A DNA stretch of 64,000 nucleotides from Gossypium raimondii. Its lineage: Eukaryota > Streptophyta > Magnoliopsida > Malvales > Malvaceae. This document shows positions 51,237-63,960 of the stretch, one piece after another. The stretch's first letter is position 1. Each line of letters begins with the position of its first letter. A model generated the notes under the pieces. That model saw only the letters and a list, made by a program, of their open reading frames with translations. It was not told the origin of the DNA and did no database searches. The DNA is taken from the NCBI RefSeq assembly GCF_025698545.1, contig NC_068571.1:33823733-33887732 (forward strand), given 5' to 3'. The position numbers were made by a program, and so were the translations under genes.

Positions 51237-51340
51237 GTACTTGCTATTACCAACCCCTTACCCGATTACCCGATTGGGTCCTGACCCGTACTTTACGTGG
51301 TTCGCACGTCAGGTGTTCACATACTTTATGAGACCGCACG
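51237..51340. repeat. Remainder of the second ~118-bp unit
   Basis: It reads GTACTTGCTATTACCAACCC, then the TTACCCGATTACCCGATTGG block and CTTTATGAGACCGCACG, and diverges after that. Several substitutions separate it from 48449-48566, so the duplication is older than the 124-bp one at 33283. Confidence 0.82.
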
Positions 51341-52463
51341 ATGTGGGTTTGCATCATCATCTATAACGTCACGTCCATGAACAGTAACCATATCATATAA
51401 ATACACAATTTAACCCTTTTAAAGGATACACTCTGAAAATCACTCAACAAAAACATACCATTTTCGTAATAAATTCAAAGATAAAGTTTATATCCTTTAA
51501 ATTGTTATACTTTATTTAAGTTTATGTTTTTTCAATCAAATAAATTTATATAATTTTATTTTTAACTTATTTATGAAAATTCTTATATTTTAATAAAGAG
51601 GAGTAAGTGGTATCACAATTAATTAGAAGGGAAAAAATATTTTTAAAAAATTAATTAATTATTCTCTCATTTATTTTAATTTGGCATATGTTATAAAATA
51701 TTTAATTTAAAATTTTAACTATGTTGTTAGGTAGAACTATTTTAAAAGATATTAAAATTGAATATTCAGAGTTTAATATATCAAAAACGTTACTTGTAAC
51801 ATATGAGTGTTTGGATTTCTCCAAAAACATTTTTATTTTTATTTTAAAAGAGGTAATGTTGTTTGTTCCCAATGGTAAACAACAATGCACCATCTCACCT
51901 CTCTTCAAAGCCAAGCTATTCGATCCCAACTCACATTATCACTTGTTAACTAATCTGTCAAACAAACTCTCTCACTAGGCTAAAATGCCAAATCTTACAT
52001 TTTCTCTTGGAGATCAATTAAATATAATGAAAAAAATGTTGACTTTATATCAAGACCCACCGCATAGACATGGTTTCCAGCTTGGTGATGACATGATATT
52101 TTTGTTTTCTACATTAGAAATCTTGTTCTACTAGTATATGTGAAGGGCATTATAAGTCAATCAGATGATCTACCTCACCTGATTACACTTATAATTCCCT
52201 CATATGGGACCTAACTCGTTGGAAACCCACCCTCTTTCAAACATTTCACCAAATCAATATTCAACTCACAATTAAATTATTTAACCTATGATCAACCACT
52301 TTAATCTCCCACCACACCTCTTTTTTTTATTTTTATAATAAAAATCTGCTAGAGAAGAAAATATGCTTTACTTTAAGCAGTTAACAAACAATTAATGTGG
52401 ACATGTAATGATCAAAGTTAGTTTCAGTGCATCACCATTTCCATTCTTGGCACAAACTTCACC
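51341..52463. other. Upstream spacer of the GH3 gene
   Basis: AT-rich and non-coding. The last ~300 bp are the probable promoter of the gene at 52534. No repeat or RNA supported. Confidence 0.55.
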
Positions 52464-52470
52464 TATATAA
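52464..52470 (+). promoter_or_regulatory. TATA box of the beta-xylosidase gene
   Basis: TATATAA is immediately followed by ATG at 52471. A normal start of transcription 25-35 bp downstream (about 52495-52505) would exclude that ATG and leave 52534 or 52561 as the real start codon. Confidence 0.6.
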
Positions 52471-52533
52471 ATGCCATACATTCTTCTTCTTTTTCAGTAC
52501 CATTACAAATATCCACATTGGTCCGTTTCTCAA

Positions 52534-55500
52534 ATGAAAACGGGAATTGCCACCACCACCATGGCCTCACTACCTCAAACCATCATTCTCTTCCTTCTCC
52601 TCTTGGGTGCGTTCGCCCAAGCCCGCGATCCATTCGCTTGTGACTCCAAAGATGCCAAGACGTCGAGCTTGCCGTTTTGCAAGGTCTCGATGCCGATACC
52701 GAACAGGGTGACGGACCTTCTCGGAAGGTTGACAATGCAAGAGAAGGTTAGGCTGCTGGTGAACAATGCCGCAGCAGTTCCGCGGCTGGGGATCAAAGGG
52801 TACGAATGGTGGTCCGAAGCTCTTCATGGCGTCTCCAATGTGGGACCTGGAACCAAGTTCGGTGGAGCCTTCCCTGGGGCTACCAGCTTCCCTCAAGTAA
52901 TCACGACCGCTGCTTCTTTCAATGCCACATTATGGGAAGCCATCGGACGGGTAACATTTTTCTTTTTTCTTTTCCTATCACCAACTTAAAACTGAAGTAA
53001 ATGTTTATTATTATAATAACATAAAGAAATTGGTATAATGTTAAGAATCGCAGCTTTTTTTATCATGATATATTTTCTTTCTGTTATTTTACGTAAAGAT
53101 TTAACTTACAATTTTGTTCCTGTCAAGTGTGAAGTGGATGCAATAATTTTCTGTTTCCACTCATATCTTAACTTTCTATACAAAACCATATCAGCCTTCC
53201 ACACATACCATTAAAAATTTATATTTGATACATTATAAAAATTTTAAGCTAAATTCACTTGACCTTTTAACTTTACAATTTCATTGGTTGGTCCTTGAAT
53301 GTATGGTGTGCAACTTGTATGTGTGTGCCAATGCCTACAAATTTTTAATAATTTTAGGGTAGCGCTATTAAAATATATGGCTTTAGTTTTGATATTAAAT
53401 TATTAGATTTGTCAATTGTGATTGTAGGGAAGTGTTTCTATGTTATCAATTTGAGAATATCAAGATTAGGCATGAAAAAGAATATATAATCAACTTGCTG
53501 TCGTAGAATCATTGTCATTCAAGCAAGTTGTATTCTTTAAGATTTTTTACTTTTAATAAAAGAAGTTTGGGAACCGATGTCGCAGGTTGTGTCAGATGAG
53601 GCAAGGGCGATGTACAATGGGGGAGCGGCTGGGCTAACATACTGGAGCCCAAATGTAAACATATTCAGGGACCCAAGGTGGGGTCGTGGTCAGGAGACTC
53701 CAGGTGAAGACCCGGTGCTGGCTGGTACATATGCAGCCAGCTATGTGAAGGGCTTACAGGGAAATAATGGTGACCGGTTAAAGGTGGCGGCTTGTTGCAA
53801 GCACTTTACGGCCTATGACCTCGATAACTGGAATGGAGTGGATAGGTTCCACTTTAATGCCAAGGTTAGTTAATTTTGTGTCGTGTAGCTCCAGTTTTGG
53901 ATATAGGTGGGTGATCCAACTTGGGAATTTTATTGCTGCAAATATGAAACCGGCTTAATTCCATCAAACATCCTTAATTATACCCCAGATTCGAGGTTCA
54001 TTGTTAAAAACACTAAAATATTTTAAGTCCTTATAACATTAATATTGTACCATTGCAGTCCTTCGGTGTTTGAATTAAGATGATATTTGGATAAAATAAT
54101 GTAAAATGTGCCGCAAAAGGCTGCAGATTCTTTACTTGTTTGTCTTTAGCTTAGAGCTTTCTTATCCGCAAACACTTTGCTTTTTGTTCTTATTTTTTTA
54201 ACATAATAACCCGAACAATTAAACAAAGAAAAGCAATCTTTTTTATTTTTTATTTTTTAATTCTCACGTCGGTTTCCACACATTTGAGCAGGTAAGCAAG
54301 CAGGACATCGAGGATACGTTCGATGTACCCTTCAAAATGTGTGTACAGGACGGTAATGTAGCCAGCGTTATGTGCTCTTACAATCAAGTCAATGGTGTTC
54401 CAACCTGTGCTGACCCTAATCTCCTAAAGAGGACCATACGAGGTCAATGGAATCTCAATGGGTACATTGTTTCAGATTGTGATTCAGTGGGGGTGTTTTA
54501 TAATACCCAACATTACACATCAACACCTGAAGAAGCTGCTGCAGATGCCATCAAAGCAGGTTAGTAACTTTTTATTTTACCCTTTTTTTGGTACACTTAT
54601 TATTATTCTATATTGCGGCGTTAGTCAACTTAGGCAATGATGATTTACCAATTCATGGTCTATTAATTAATTGTTCAAAACCAATGGTATATATAAAGAA
54701 CGAACTTGCAAAAGGTAATAATATGTGATCATTAGGCTCCATTTTCGACTAGCTGGCTCAAATTATGGCAAAAGTGACTATATTCTTGCAATGTCATTAA
54801 CATACAATAATTGAAGGAAAGAAGATTTATCCAATTGCAGGTCTGGATTTGGATTGTGGGCCTTTTTTGGCGCAATACACTGAAAATGCAGTAACAAGAG
54901 GATTGTTGAAGGAGGCTGATGTTAACAGTGCCTTGGCAAACACGCTCACAGTCCAAATGAGACTCGGCATGTTTGACGGTGAACCGTCTACACAACCATT
55001 CGGGAACTTGGGGCCAAAAGATGTGTGCACACCTGCTCACCAAGAGCTCGCCCTCGAAGCTGCGAGACAAGGCATTGTTCTGCTTAACAATCGTGGTCCT
55101 TCATTGCCTTTATCTCATTTACGTCACCGCACCGTTGCTGTTATCGGACCTAACTCCAATGCTACTGTTACAATGATTGGAAACTATGCTGGTAAATTCT
55201 CATGATAATTATTCTCATTTCTATTGGTGAATGGGTCTAAAGGGGTCACCTAATTAACTTTTTGTTGTTCTTGTTGGAACATTAATTAGGTGTTGCATGT
55301 GCATACACATCTCCTTTGCAAGGGATAGGGAATTACGCAAAGACAATTCATCAAATGGGATGTGCAGACGTAGCTTGCAACGATGACAAGTTATTTAGTG
55401 GGGCAATCAATGCTGCTCGTCAAGCAGATGCTACGGTTTTAGTAATGGGGCTTGACCAATCGATTGAAGCAGAGTTCAGAGACAGGACAGGGTTGCTTTT

Positions 55501-56305
55501 GCCAGGGCGGCAACAGGAACTTGTTTCTAAAGTAGCCATGGCGTCTAAGGGTCAAACCATACTAGTTTTGATGTCGGGTGGGCCTATTGATGTGTCTTTC
55601 GCTAAGAATGACCCTCGTATAGGTGCCATTTTGTGGGCTGGTTATCCAGGCCAAGCTGGAGGAGCTGCCATAGCTGATGTATTATATGGCACAACCAATC
55701 CAGAGGGTAAGCTGCCTATGACATGGTACCCACAAGAGTATGTCTCAAATTTGCCAATGACGGACATGGCCATGCGTTCAAGCGCAAACAGAAACTACCC
55801 TGGAAGAACGTACAAGTTCTACAAAGGTCCAGTAGTGTATCCGTTCGGTCACGGATTGAGTTACACCAACTTTGTTCATACCATTGCTAGTGCACCCAAA
55901 GTTGTCACGGTCCCTCTTGATGGCCACCGCCATTCAGGGAATGCTACCATTTCAGGGAAGGCGATCAAAGTAAATCATGTGAGATGCAACAAGCTCTCGG
56001 TAGGGCTTCAAGTAGACGTGAAAAATACGGGTTCCAAGGACGGAACTCACACCATGCTTGTATTCTCGAAGCCACCTGCTGGGCATTGGGCTCCACAAAA
56101 ACAGCTGGTGGCCTTTGCCAAAGTGCTTGTTCCAGCAAGGTCACAACGACGAGTAGGAATCAACATTCATGTGTGCAAGTTTTTAAGTGTTGTGGATAGG
56201 TCTGGGGTTCGAAGAATCCCAACTGGTGTTCACAATCTCCATATCGGTGGCATTAAGCATCCTTTATCTCTTCAGCCTGCAACTTTAGGGGTGATCAAGT
56301 CCTAG
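52534..56305 (+). CDS. BXL1: GH3 beta-D-xylosidase / alpha-L-arabinofuranosidase (BXL1 type)
   Basis: Exons 52534-52950, 53586-53864, 54292-54559, 54841-55191 and 55290-56305 give 776 residues (767 if ATG 52561 is used), normal for the family. A signal peptide covers [19 protein letters not shown], so the protein is secreted to the cell wall. The N-terminal barrel has [19 protein letters not shown] and [15 protein letters not shown]. The nucleophile Asp lies in VSDCDSV (about D294). The second domain has [20 protein letters not shown], in which family knowledge places the acid/base Glu. A fibronectin-III-like domain follows ([20 protein letters not shown]). BXL1-type enzymes trim xylose and arabinose from wall polymers during growth. 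No defects; all splice sites are GT-AG. Confidence 0.94.
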
Positions 56306-58532
56306 ACTTCTCCAAGGCAAAAGAAGGGATGCATTTCTATAGAAGGCCAAATTCAAACTATAGTTGATGGAAGATTTAATGTCAGTCCATAGTCAATAAG
56401 AAGAAAAAAAGAGAGAAAAAAGTTCCAAAAGGAATAGATTTTTTTCATAAAAATAAGCCATTCTTTGAATGGAGAGAACTTGTTTGAATTTAGCTGTCAG
56501 AGAAAGAAGAATACAGCCAAATAAAACTGGGTTAGTCATTGTTTGTACTATTAGATTTACTTTGAATTAAAGTTCACAAGTAGTTGGTAACCCTCTTAGT
56601 CCCATATGAGACTTTTCCTTTGTAACTTTGATCGGTGGAATGAATACTTGTTACTTTCTTCTCTCTACCTTTGTTCTTCCCCTGCTTCACATTACATCTA
56701 AGCATTGCTTTTACTTAAAAAGCAACCCAATATGGTTTGATTTGGTAATTAATAACAATTTTTTTATCATGTGCCATCTGCTGAGCCAAAATAAATAATA
56801 TAGAAACACAGTTGGGCTGTAATATTGACATTTTGGAGACAAATTTTGGGTAAATTGGCGCATTTGAGAAAACATTCAGAACCATAGAATCCTAACCCTT
56901 GAAACCCATGCGTCTCCTCAACAAGTGAAGCACTTCATTTCCTCGTCTATTTTTCTCCATAGGTGACTTCCGCATCTATCATGACATGAACGATGTTAAT
57001 GGTACGTAGGGCCAATAGTGGAGACCCTTATCGTTGAAAAATAACACAAGAATTCAGATAGCACCCCCACTACGAATAGGGAATTCAAATGAATCCCTCT
57101 CATGTCTTGTAAGCCACCAAGATTTCAGGGTTGTTGATGGTTTTCTTAGTAATTGAGTTGTTGGAAATGTATCACCTCACAATTCGACAGATCGGATGGG
57201 ATAATAATACTAATTAAACTACTTCAATACTAAAGGGGTCCCCAAGATGATAATAGAAGAATCACACCAATGATTAAGTCATATGGCACACATATACGAT
57301 GTCTAGCTTAGGTAGTTTTTGCCTTTTGGTGCTTCTATTGATATTTTCATTCTTTTTATTAACATTTTTTTTTGACTTAGCAAAAAACGAGCAAGTAACA
57401 ATGTTTTATGTTCCCCAAAAAAACAATATTTTGTCCCTAAGTCCTGTACTATAGCTCAATTATCATTTTGGTACCTGTATTATATTTTATCAGCTTAGCT
57501 CCTATAATTTCATTCTGTATGCCCCTTATCCATCTATATTTTCCATTTAAAAAATTCCCCATCCAATCAAATACTTCCACGTGTAAAAGATCCTCAAAAT
57601 TTCTTTAAAATATAATAAAATCATAAAATGCAAAAAATATATTCCAAAATACTATAAAATTCTAAAAAAATCATAAAATTATGAAGGTAAACTACACTAA
57701 CTATCCTAAACTTTGTTTTAATTACATTTCGATCATCCAACTTTCAAAAGTTACATAATAGTCACTAACATTATCAAATTATTACATTTTTGTCACTTGG
57801 CTGTTAACTTCCATTAAAAACATAACATTGCACCTTAAGCGAAAGGGTTAATAGCTAATTTGGTCCCTGAGCTATAGTTAAAAAATATTTTGATATTTTT
57901 AAAATTTTCTTAACAATAATTGTAAAAAATGTAACAATAAATAAAAATTCATATAAAATCAATTGCATCAAGGAAAAACCAAGAATTTTGTATCTAATTT
58001 TTCCGCATCAATTCTCATAAAAAATTAGTCTTTGAACTTTTACACAAAAACATTAAATACTCGTTCAATTTGATCCTATTCATTTTTTTCATTTGCGTTG
58101 TTGTTTTACACTCTCTTAATTTTCTTTTTTTTTTTTCTCTTTTTGTTCATATAGATCGATGTCAGCTTTACTTTTCCAGATTACTAAAATAATATATGTA
58201 ATGACCAAGGATGTCTAAAATTGACTTGACTCTTGCTCAAACACATGTTTGAACACTGCCTGTTTAAACATGTGTTTAAACAAGACTTGTAGGACAACCT
58301 AAGTTATGAGATGTTGGCTTTTTAACTTGGTCTTCCATTATTGTTATCTCTATAAGAAAATGAGTATCAAACGTTCTTTCTCATCCTCAACAATGTTGAT
58401 CGAATTTGGAAAGGAAAGAAGATCAGTAATATCTTCTCAAATATCATATCCTTATTTTTGTGCTTGGGGATCAAGCTGGTTATTTTGACTTGAAGAATTT
58501 ATTTGGAATCATAATAGTTTATCTTGGATAAT
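56306..58532. other. 3' flank and intergenic repeats
   Basis: BXL1 3' UTR, then AT-rich spacer. 57670-57880 (GGTAAACTACACTAACTATC ... CACTTGGCTGTTAACTT) is related to one arm of the MITE at 12352 but lacks a partner arm. A small hairpin (AACATGTGTTTnAAC region) lies at 58240-58285. No gene supported. Confidence 0.5.
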
Positions 58533-59190
58533 ATCTAGACCTGATCATGGGTCGAGCCTCCCATAAAAAAAGTGGAAGAGTTTGACAAAAAATATAAGCC
58601 TGAAAAATAAGTTTGGATAAAAAATAAGGCCTGTTTTCTAAACAGACCGAGCCTCAAGTAAGATTTTTAGACACATGCTCAACCCAAATTTGCCTAATTA
58701 TTTTCACTGCTGTTTACTAATGTTTTTTTTTTTGTTGTTTCTTACCATTTTGATGTTGTTTTGTTGCCATTTTACTATTATTTTGCTATTATATTGCTAC
58801 TATTTTGTTATTATTGTTTGAATATCGTATAACTATTGTTTTATTATTAATTTTGCTACTATTTTAGAGGCATTTGCTTGCTAAGTTGCAACTATCTTAC
58901 TGTTATTTAAGTATAAAGACTTTTTTAATGTATTTTGAATTTGTTAGGAAACATTTATTTTAATATTTTTAGTGTATTTGATGTATTATATTTTTTAAAT
59001 TTATTTTTATATAAAAATAAATATATAAAAAAATTAATATGAGCAGGCTGAGCTAGGCTCGACTTTAACATTTTTTATCTGGGTTGAGTTTGGATAAAAT
59101 TTTAGGTTCATTTTTTGGCTTGGGCCTAGAAAACGAGCCTAAAATTTTGCATTGGCCCGACTTAGCCTAGCCCGGCTCATGATCCAGTCT
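58533..59190. mobile_element. TIR element, about 655 bp (hAT-like MITE)
   Basis: The left end AGACCTGATCATGGGTCGAGCC is mirrored by a right end whose reverse complement is AGACTGGATCATGAGCCGGGCT. Flanks ATAATAT and ACAATAT suggest a short imperfect duplication. The interior is AT-rich with TATTTTGCTAT-type repeats and no ORF. Confidence 0.6.
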
Positions 59191-59929
59191 AACAATATTC
59201 CTTTTTAAATGGTGATTAATTTTGGATGATTGAAGAATCTTGGAGATTGACCTATCTTATATCTTTTGAGCCATTTTTGGTAATTAATCAGTTGATTTAT
59301 ATTGGTTGATATGGTTTTATATTGGGGTAAATATTGGAGGATATAATCCAGGATTTTATACATTATATTGAGGATTTTATTTCCATAAAAAATGCAAAGG
59401 GCAACTTTCTGCTATTTTTTACTTGTAATTTCACACTCAATTAGTATGCATTCCTTGTGAGAGATTTAGCCTTTGTATGTGAAGTTTTGGGTGAGTGGTT
59501 GTAACAAGTTGGGACTAGCTATTAGGGGTTACAATTTGTTCTTTTTGTAAAGGTATATTGGGCTTTAGCCAATAGGTAGTTTGATTGATTGTTGAATAAC
59601 CATTCATTGAGCGAAACTTCGCAGAGTAGGATTGTTTCTGAATTGTGTTAACAAACGACTGTGTTCAAATCTCTATTTATTTTCTTTGTTTTCATTTCTA
59701 TTAGTTGTCTATTCAAACTCATGTTTGAACTCATGGTTAGACAATAGTTTGGTCTAAGTGGCAAACTAACTAGTTGTTTTATAAGTGGTATTAAAGTAGG
59801 CTTCAGGAAGTGTTTGAAGACGATCCTAGCACTGTTTACTACCATGAAGGCCATGAAAGAAGGATGTTCCATCACTCGAGCTCCACTACTTGTTGGCTCC
59901 TCAACCTATGCTTATTGGAAAGCTTGAAC
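59191..59929. other. Spacer
   Basis: AT-rich and non-coding. Some of it may belong to the Copia relic to the right. Nothing firm. Confidence 0.45.
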
Positions 59930-60320
59930 GAGGGTTTTCGTAATGTCTATTGATGAAGCTGCATAGGAAGCAATTGAGATTGGATGGACTTGACCTGAAG
60001 TTATTGAAACTTGTGGTATAACAAAGGCCAAAGAGAAAAATTAGTACACAACTAATGAGAGAAGAGTTGCTCAAGCAAACTCTAAAGTTTTGTATGCTAT
60101 ATTCAATGGAGTTAACATGGAGCAATGTAAGTTGATTTCCACTTGTGAGTCAACGAAAGAAGCATGAACCATCTTGCAAAACCAACATGAAGGGAATGCA
60201 ACTATTCGAATTTCCAAGCTGCAAATCTTGATTACCAAATTTAAAAAAACATGAGGATGAATGAAGATGAAACTATTTTAGATTTTTATGGTAGATTATG
60301 TGATATATTGTCTAAGGATT
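59930..60320 (+). pseudogene. Copia gag fragment, heavily mutated
   Basis: Translated piecewise: VLYAIFNGVNMEQCKLIST, then ISKLQILITKFKKT and MNEDETILDFYGRLCDILS, the gag core of a Copia lineage different from the 7191-7565 relic. Several in-frame stops (after DEAA, STKEA and KKT). It ends abruptly in unrelated sequence at about 60325, and no LTR is seen. Confidence 0.75.
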
Positions 60321-62219
60321 ATTCGATTGATGTGCAAGTATACAAAATTATTGACAAGTAATAAAGTGATAAGTATAGAGTATCATCTCCACAAGGACTG
60401 TATAGACAAATATTGTAAAATAAGACTTAGCAAATTGACGGTGAAAATGATTAAGGGTGAATTAAACTGACTAACTTGATTAACTAAAATAACTTATGTA
60501 AAATTAAATGAAGGAAAACATAGAAAAATCAATAATTCACAAAAAAAATCTCAATGACATAAATGTGTTAGATTAATTTTCTTCTTTAACTATGAATTAT
60601 TAAAACCTAAAAATGATGTTATGAAAAAAATCCATGGCAACTCTACTATTCATTAACCCATGAAATCATACTTATGAAATTAATAAATTTTTCTAACACA
60701 AGTCTATGTTAAATCAACATAGCAACTTTCATAAGTAGTCATTCAAATTAAGTGAGGCAACATAATATTTTTATGCTAAAACTGTTTAATCACTTTAATT
60801 ATAGGGTTATGAAGGTAATAAAGTTCTTCGATATTATTACTAAATTGACTTAAATTTTCATAAATAAGATCAACCATGCACCAACCAGATATTGTGTCAA
60901 TTAATTACAATCTAGATTTGATTAAATAATTAATTCAATTGCACCCACACATTTGTAATGCACATATAACATGTCATGATTTTATCTGGTTGAGTGAACA
61001 ACTAAGGCACTTAACATCATTAGCAACATTTTAACAAATCTAAGCTAAGAACTTAATCAATCTAACAAAAAAAAAAGTCATTATGATTAAGTTGAAAAAA
61101 GAAAAATATTTGACAAGCATGTTCATCAATGAAAAAAATAAAATAAAGCTAAAAGAGGAAGAACAATAAGACAAATCTAGTGTTTTTCTGCTTGTACTCC
61201 CTTCCTTCTTTCTTTCTGCTTTGCTTCTTTGCGCAAATCTCCTTAGGAATGTTGAAATTTTGCTACTCAACATGCCTTTGAATTGTTTCTCTCAACTTTC
61301 TATGCTTTTCTTTCAAATGGGAAGTAGAAGAGTGAAAGATATGAGAAGAGAATATGATTAAGTGATGGATGAGTTGATTGATCAACTAGGGCCTATTTAT
61401 ACATGAGGAGATGGACCATTTTTAGAAAATTTGAGTTATTGAATTTCTCCTCTCAATTGTCGGCCCTTGCTTCAAGGAGAGTGGGTGGAAGACTTTGCTA
61501 TTTTTAGTCGATTCATGCATGGTTCATAAGAGAAGAAAGGTTGAAAAGGGGAGAGGGGTTGGACGATACTTTAAGGGAGTTTTGTGGCTATTTTAAAATA
61601 TTTTAAATAAGCTTTAACTGACTGATTTGGGCACCTTGGTGGACGGTTGGGCCTTTTTTCTTTAATAGGCAATTTGGGCTCTTTTCTCCATAGCAGGCTG
61701 TCCATTTTTCTTGCCTAATTTTTGAGTTGGGTCAAGTATGCCCCTTGATCCATTGATCCCTTAATTGGAGTGCCCAAAGCTAATTATAGGGATGTTCCAA
61801 CATTTGAGTTTAAAAATGGTGAGTTTCAAGACTTCATTTTCTTCTAATGCACTAAATTGTTTCAAATGAAGTCTTGAAACTCACCTTTTTGAAACAATTT
61901 GAGAACAAAATGAAGTCTTAAAAATTTATAAATTTTCAAAATGAAAGTATAGGGGATAAAATGATAAAAAGAATAATGTACAAGGGTCAAATTGAAAAAA
62001 AATAGTACATGTATCGAAGTAATAATTAAATAGAAATTTTTTATAGACATCGAAAATTGGTTGGACTTGGCCTAAAAGAAAAGTCATCGCTTGGTTTTCC
62101 TTTTTTTTTTGAGTAATTATGAGTTAAAAATTTGCAGTTCTTTTTTTTCATTAACAACCGAAAGAATATTTAAAGTCATAATTACAGGAAACTTTTCCAT
62201 TCAAATGGGAAGGATCAAG
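60321..62219. other. AT-rich intergenic DNA
   Basis: The start (GTGCAAGTATACAAAATTAT ... AGTATAGAGTATCATCTCCA) resembles a repeat common in plant genomes. 61795-61910 contains a short inverted repeat around AAGTCTTGAAACTCACC. No gene supported. Confidence 0.45.
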
Positions 62220-62861
62220 CCCAATCAAATGGACAACATTCTTGTCTTAACTTTTTAGCAATGTGATCAGCTAAAACACTAGCTTCTCTAGCAACATACA
62301 GAAACTTGATAAATGGAATAAGAGAAGCAAGACATTTAATATCATCAATTATAGTCGTTGTCCTCCAAGCATAGCTAGTCGTAGTAGAATTAATTTATTC
62401 AATAACACTTTTGGCATCTAATTCCACAATCACATTTAGCCATTGTTGTTTTGAGTCAGTTTACAAGCCACAAGTATCGAAAATGCTTCAGCCAAGTCAA
62501 CAGACCTAGCATTGAGAACTAATTTTTTCCATCAACAACTTGTCCTTCACTATTTTGTAGACAATCGTAATACCAACTGTATCATCATCCATATCCTATG
62601 AGGCAACACAGTTGATTTTGATAAAATTTGGAAGTGGTTTCTACTTAGAACACACACTATGTTCAGATCCTTGAGCTTGTTCATTATTAACAACTATTGA
62701 GTCAGAAAAGAACTTGAAAGCTCTTTACCAAACCTTAATAGGATCCCCCCTTTCGTTATTAAGAACCAACTCATTTTGAGCTTTCCGTACAAACCAAAAA
62801 AGGACAATAATCAACGCTTTCGAACAATACGATCCAAATTTTAGAAATGAAGAAACAATAC
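62220..62861 (-). pseudogene. LINE ORF2 C-terminal region (linker and RNase H-like), decayed
   Basis: Minus strand, piecewise: IWIVLFESVDYCPFLVC near 62840, later RSVDLAEAFSILVACKLT, IVELDAKSVIE, YAWRTTTIIDDIKCLASL and KFLYVAREASVLADHIAKKL near 62260. This is the RVT_3 domain order. Stop codons and shifts break it throughout. It is a different, older copy than 17692-18192, interrupted at 62862 by an LTR element. Confidence 0.78.
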
Positions 62862-63136
62862 TGTTAGTGTCTCAAGGGTTGCAAACTCTTTTTTTGTCAT
62901 TAGGTTAGTTTTAATTGAAGTCCTAGTTTCTAGGGAGTTTGTTTATGATATTTTTAGCTTCAGTTAGAGTTAAATGAGTTGCTATTTTTCTGTGTTAGTG
63001 GGTTGTTTTAGTGGGAGTAGGAACCTGAGTTTGTTAGTTTGTTTTAGAGTCATGCATATAGTCAATGCAGTTGGTTAATGAAATTTTCCTTCCCCAATTT
63101 TGCTTTATATGCTTTAGTTAGCTCTCTATTGAAACA
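62862..63136 (+). mobile_element. Copia 5' LTR, element continues past the window
   Basis: It begins TGTTAGTGTCTCAAGGG and ends CTATTGAAACA (TG...CA, 275 bp). TTGGTACCGAAGCC follows directly, a mutated initiator-tRNA-Met primer-binding site. It is placed within the LINE relic. The 3' LTR would lie beyond 64000. Confidence 0.7.
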
Positions 63137-63235
63137 TTGGTACCGAAGCCCTTTGTCTTGAGAGACTTGTAATAGAAGCCCTGTGATAATCCCAAGAGAA
63201 AAATCAAGTGATACACTTGTGAAGAATTGAGAAAA

Positions 63236-63960
63236 ATGGAATTAGAATCAAGCAACCTGTCTATCCGAGCCCCACTTGTGTTTGATGGAGATAACTATTA
63301 AGCATGGGCTATAAAAATACAAGCATACATGAAGGGTTGTGATTATTGGGAAGTTGTCAAGCAAGACTATGAGGTTGCTCCACTTGTCAACAATCCAACT
63401 GTTAACCAGATCAAACTGCACAAGGAAAGAACCACTAGGAAGGCAAAGGCAAAGGCTTACCTTTATCTTGTTATTTCATCAACCATATTCAATAGAATTA
63501 TGGTTTTTGGATTAGCAGAGGAGATATGAGACTACCTCAAGGTTGACTACCAATGAGATGAGAGGATTAAGAGCATTAAGGTGTTGAACTTGATTAGAGA
63601 ATTTGAGAGGCTGTAGATAAAGGAGTCTGAGTCAATCAAAGAATACTCAGACAAGTTGATAGAGATTGTGAACAAGGCAAAGGTTCTCAGGACTGGTCTC
63701 TCTGATAATAGATTGTGCATAAAATACTAGTTTTTGTGCCTTAGAAGTATGACGCAACATTTGCTTCTTTGGAGAACACCAAGAACTTGACTTAGTTGAG
63801 AGTAATGGAGTTGATTAGTGTTTTACAAGCACAGGAGCATAGGAGGCTAATGAGGTAGGAAGGAAGCATAGAAAGAGCATTGAAAGCTAAGATGTAGAAG
63901 GATAAAGTAGGAAAGGACATGAAGTGAAAAGGAAAGAAGAGTGGTGATAACTCAAGAATA
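63236..63960 (+). pseudogene. Copia gag (DUF4219/UBN2), degraded
   Basis: It starts MELESSNLSIRAPLVFDGDN, then a TAA where Tyr/His is usual, AWAIKIQAYMKGCDYWEVVK, KAKAKAYLYLVISSTIF, VLNLIREFERL (stop) and SESIKEYSDKLIEIVNKAKV. These are the expected gag segments in order, 100 bp after the LTR. At least four premature stops. The remainder of the polyprotein would be outside the window. Confidence 0.85.

Noticed and set aside
52471-52533. Upstream in-frame start of BXL1
   Set aside because: It abuts the TATA box, so it is unlikely to be transcribed; the signal peptide fits a start at 52534 or 52561.
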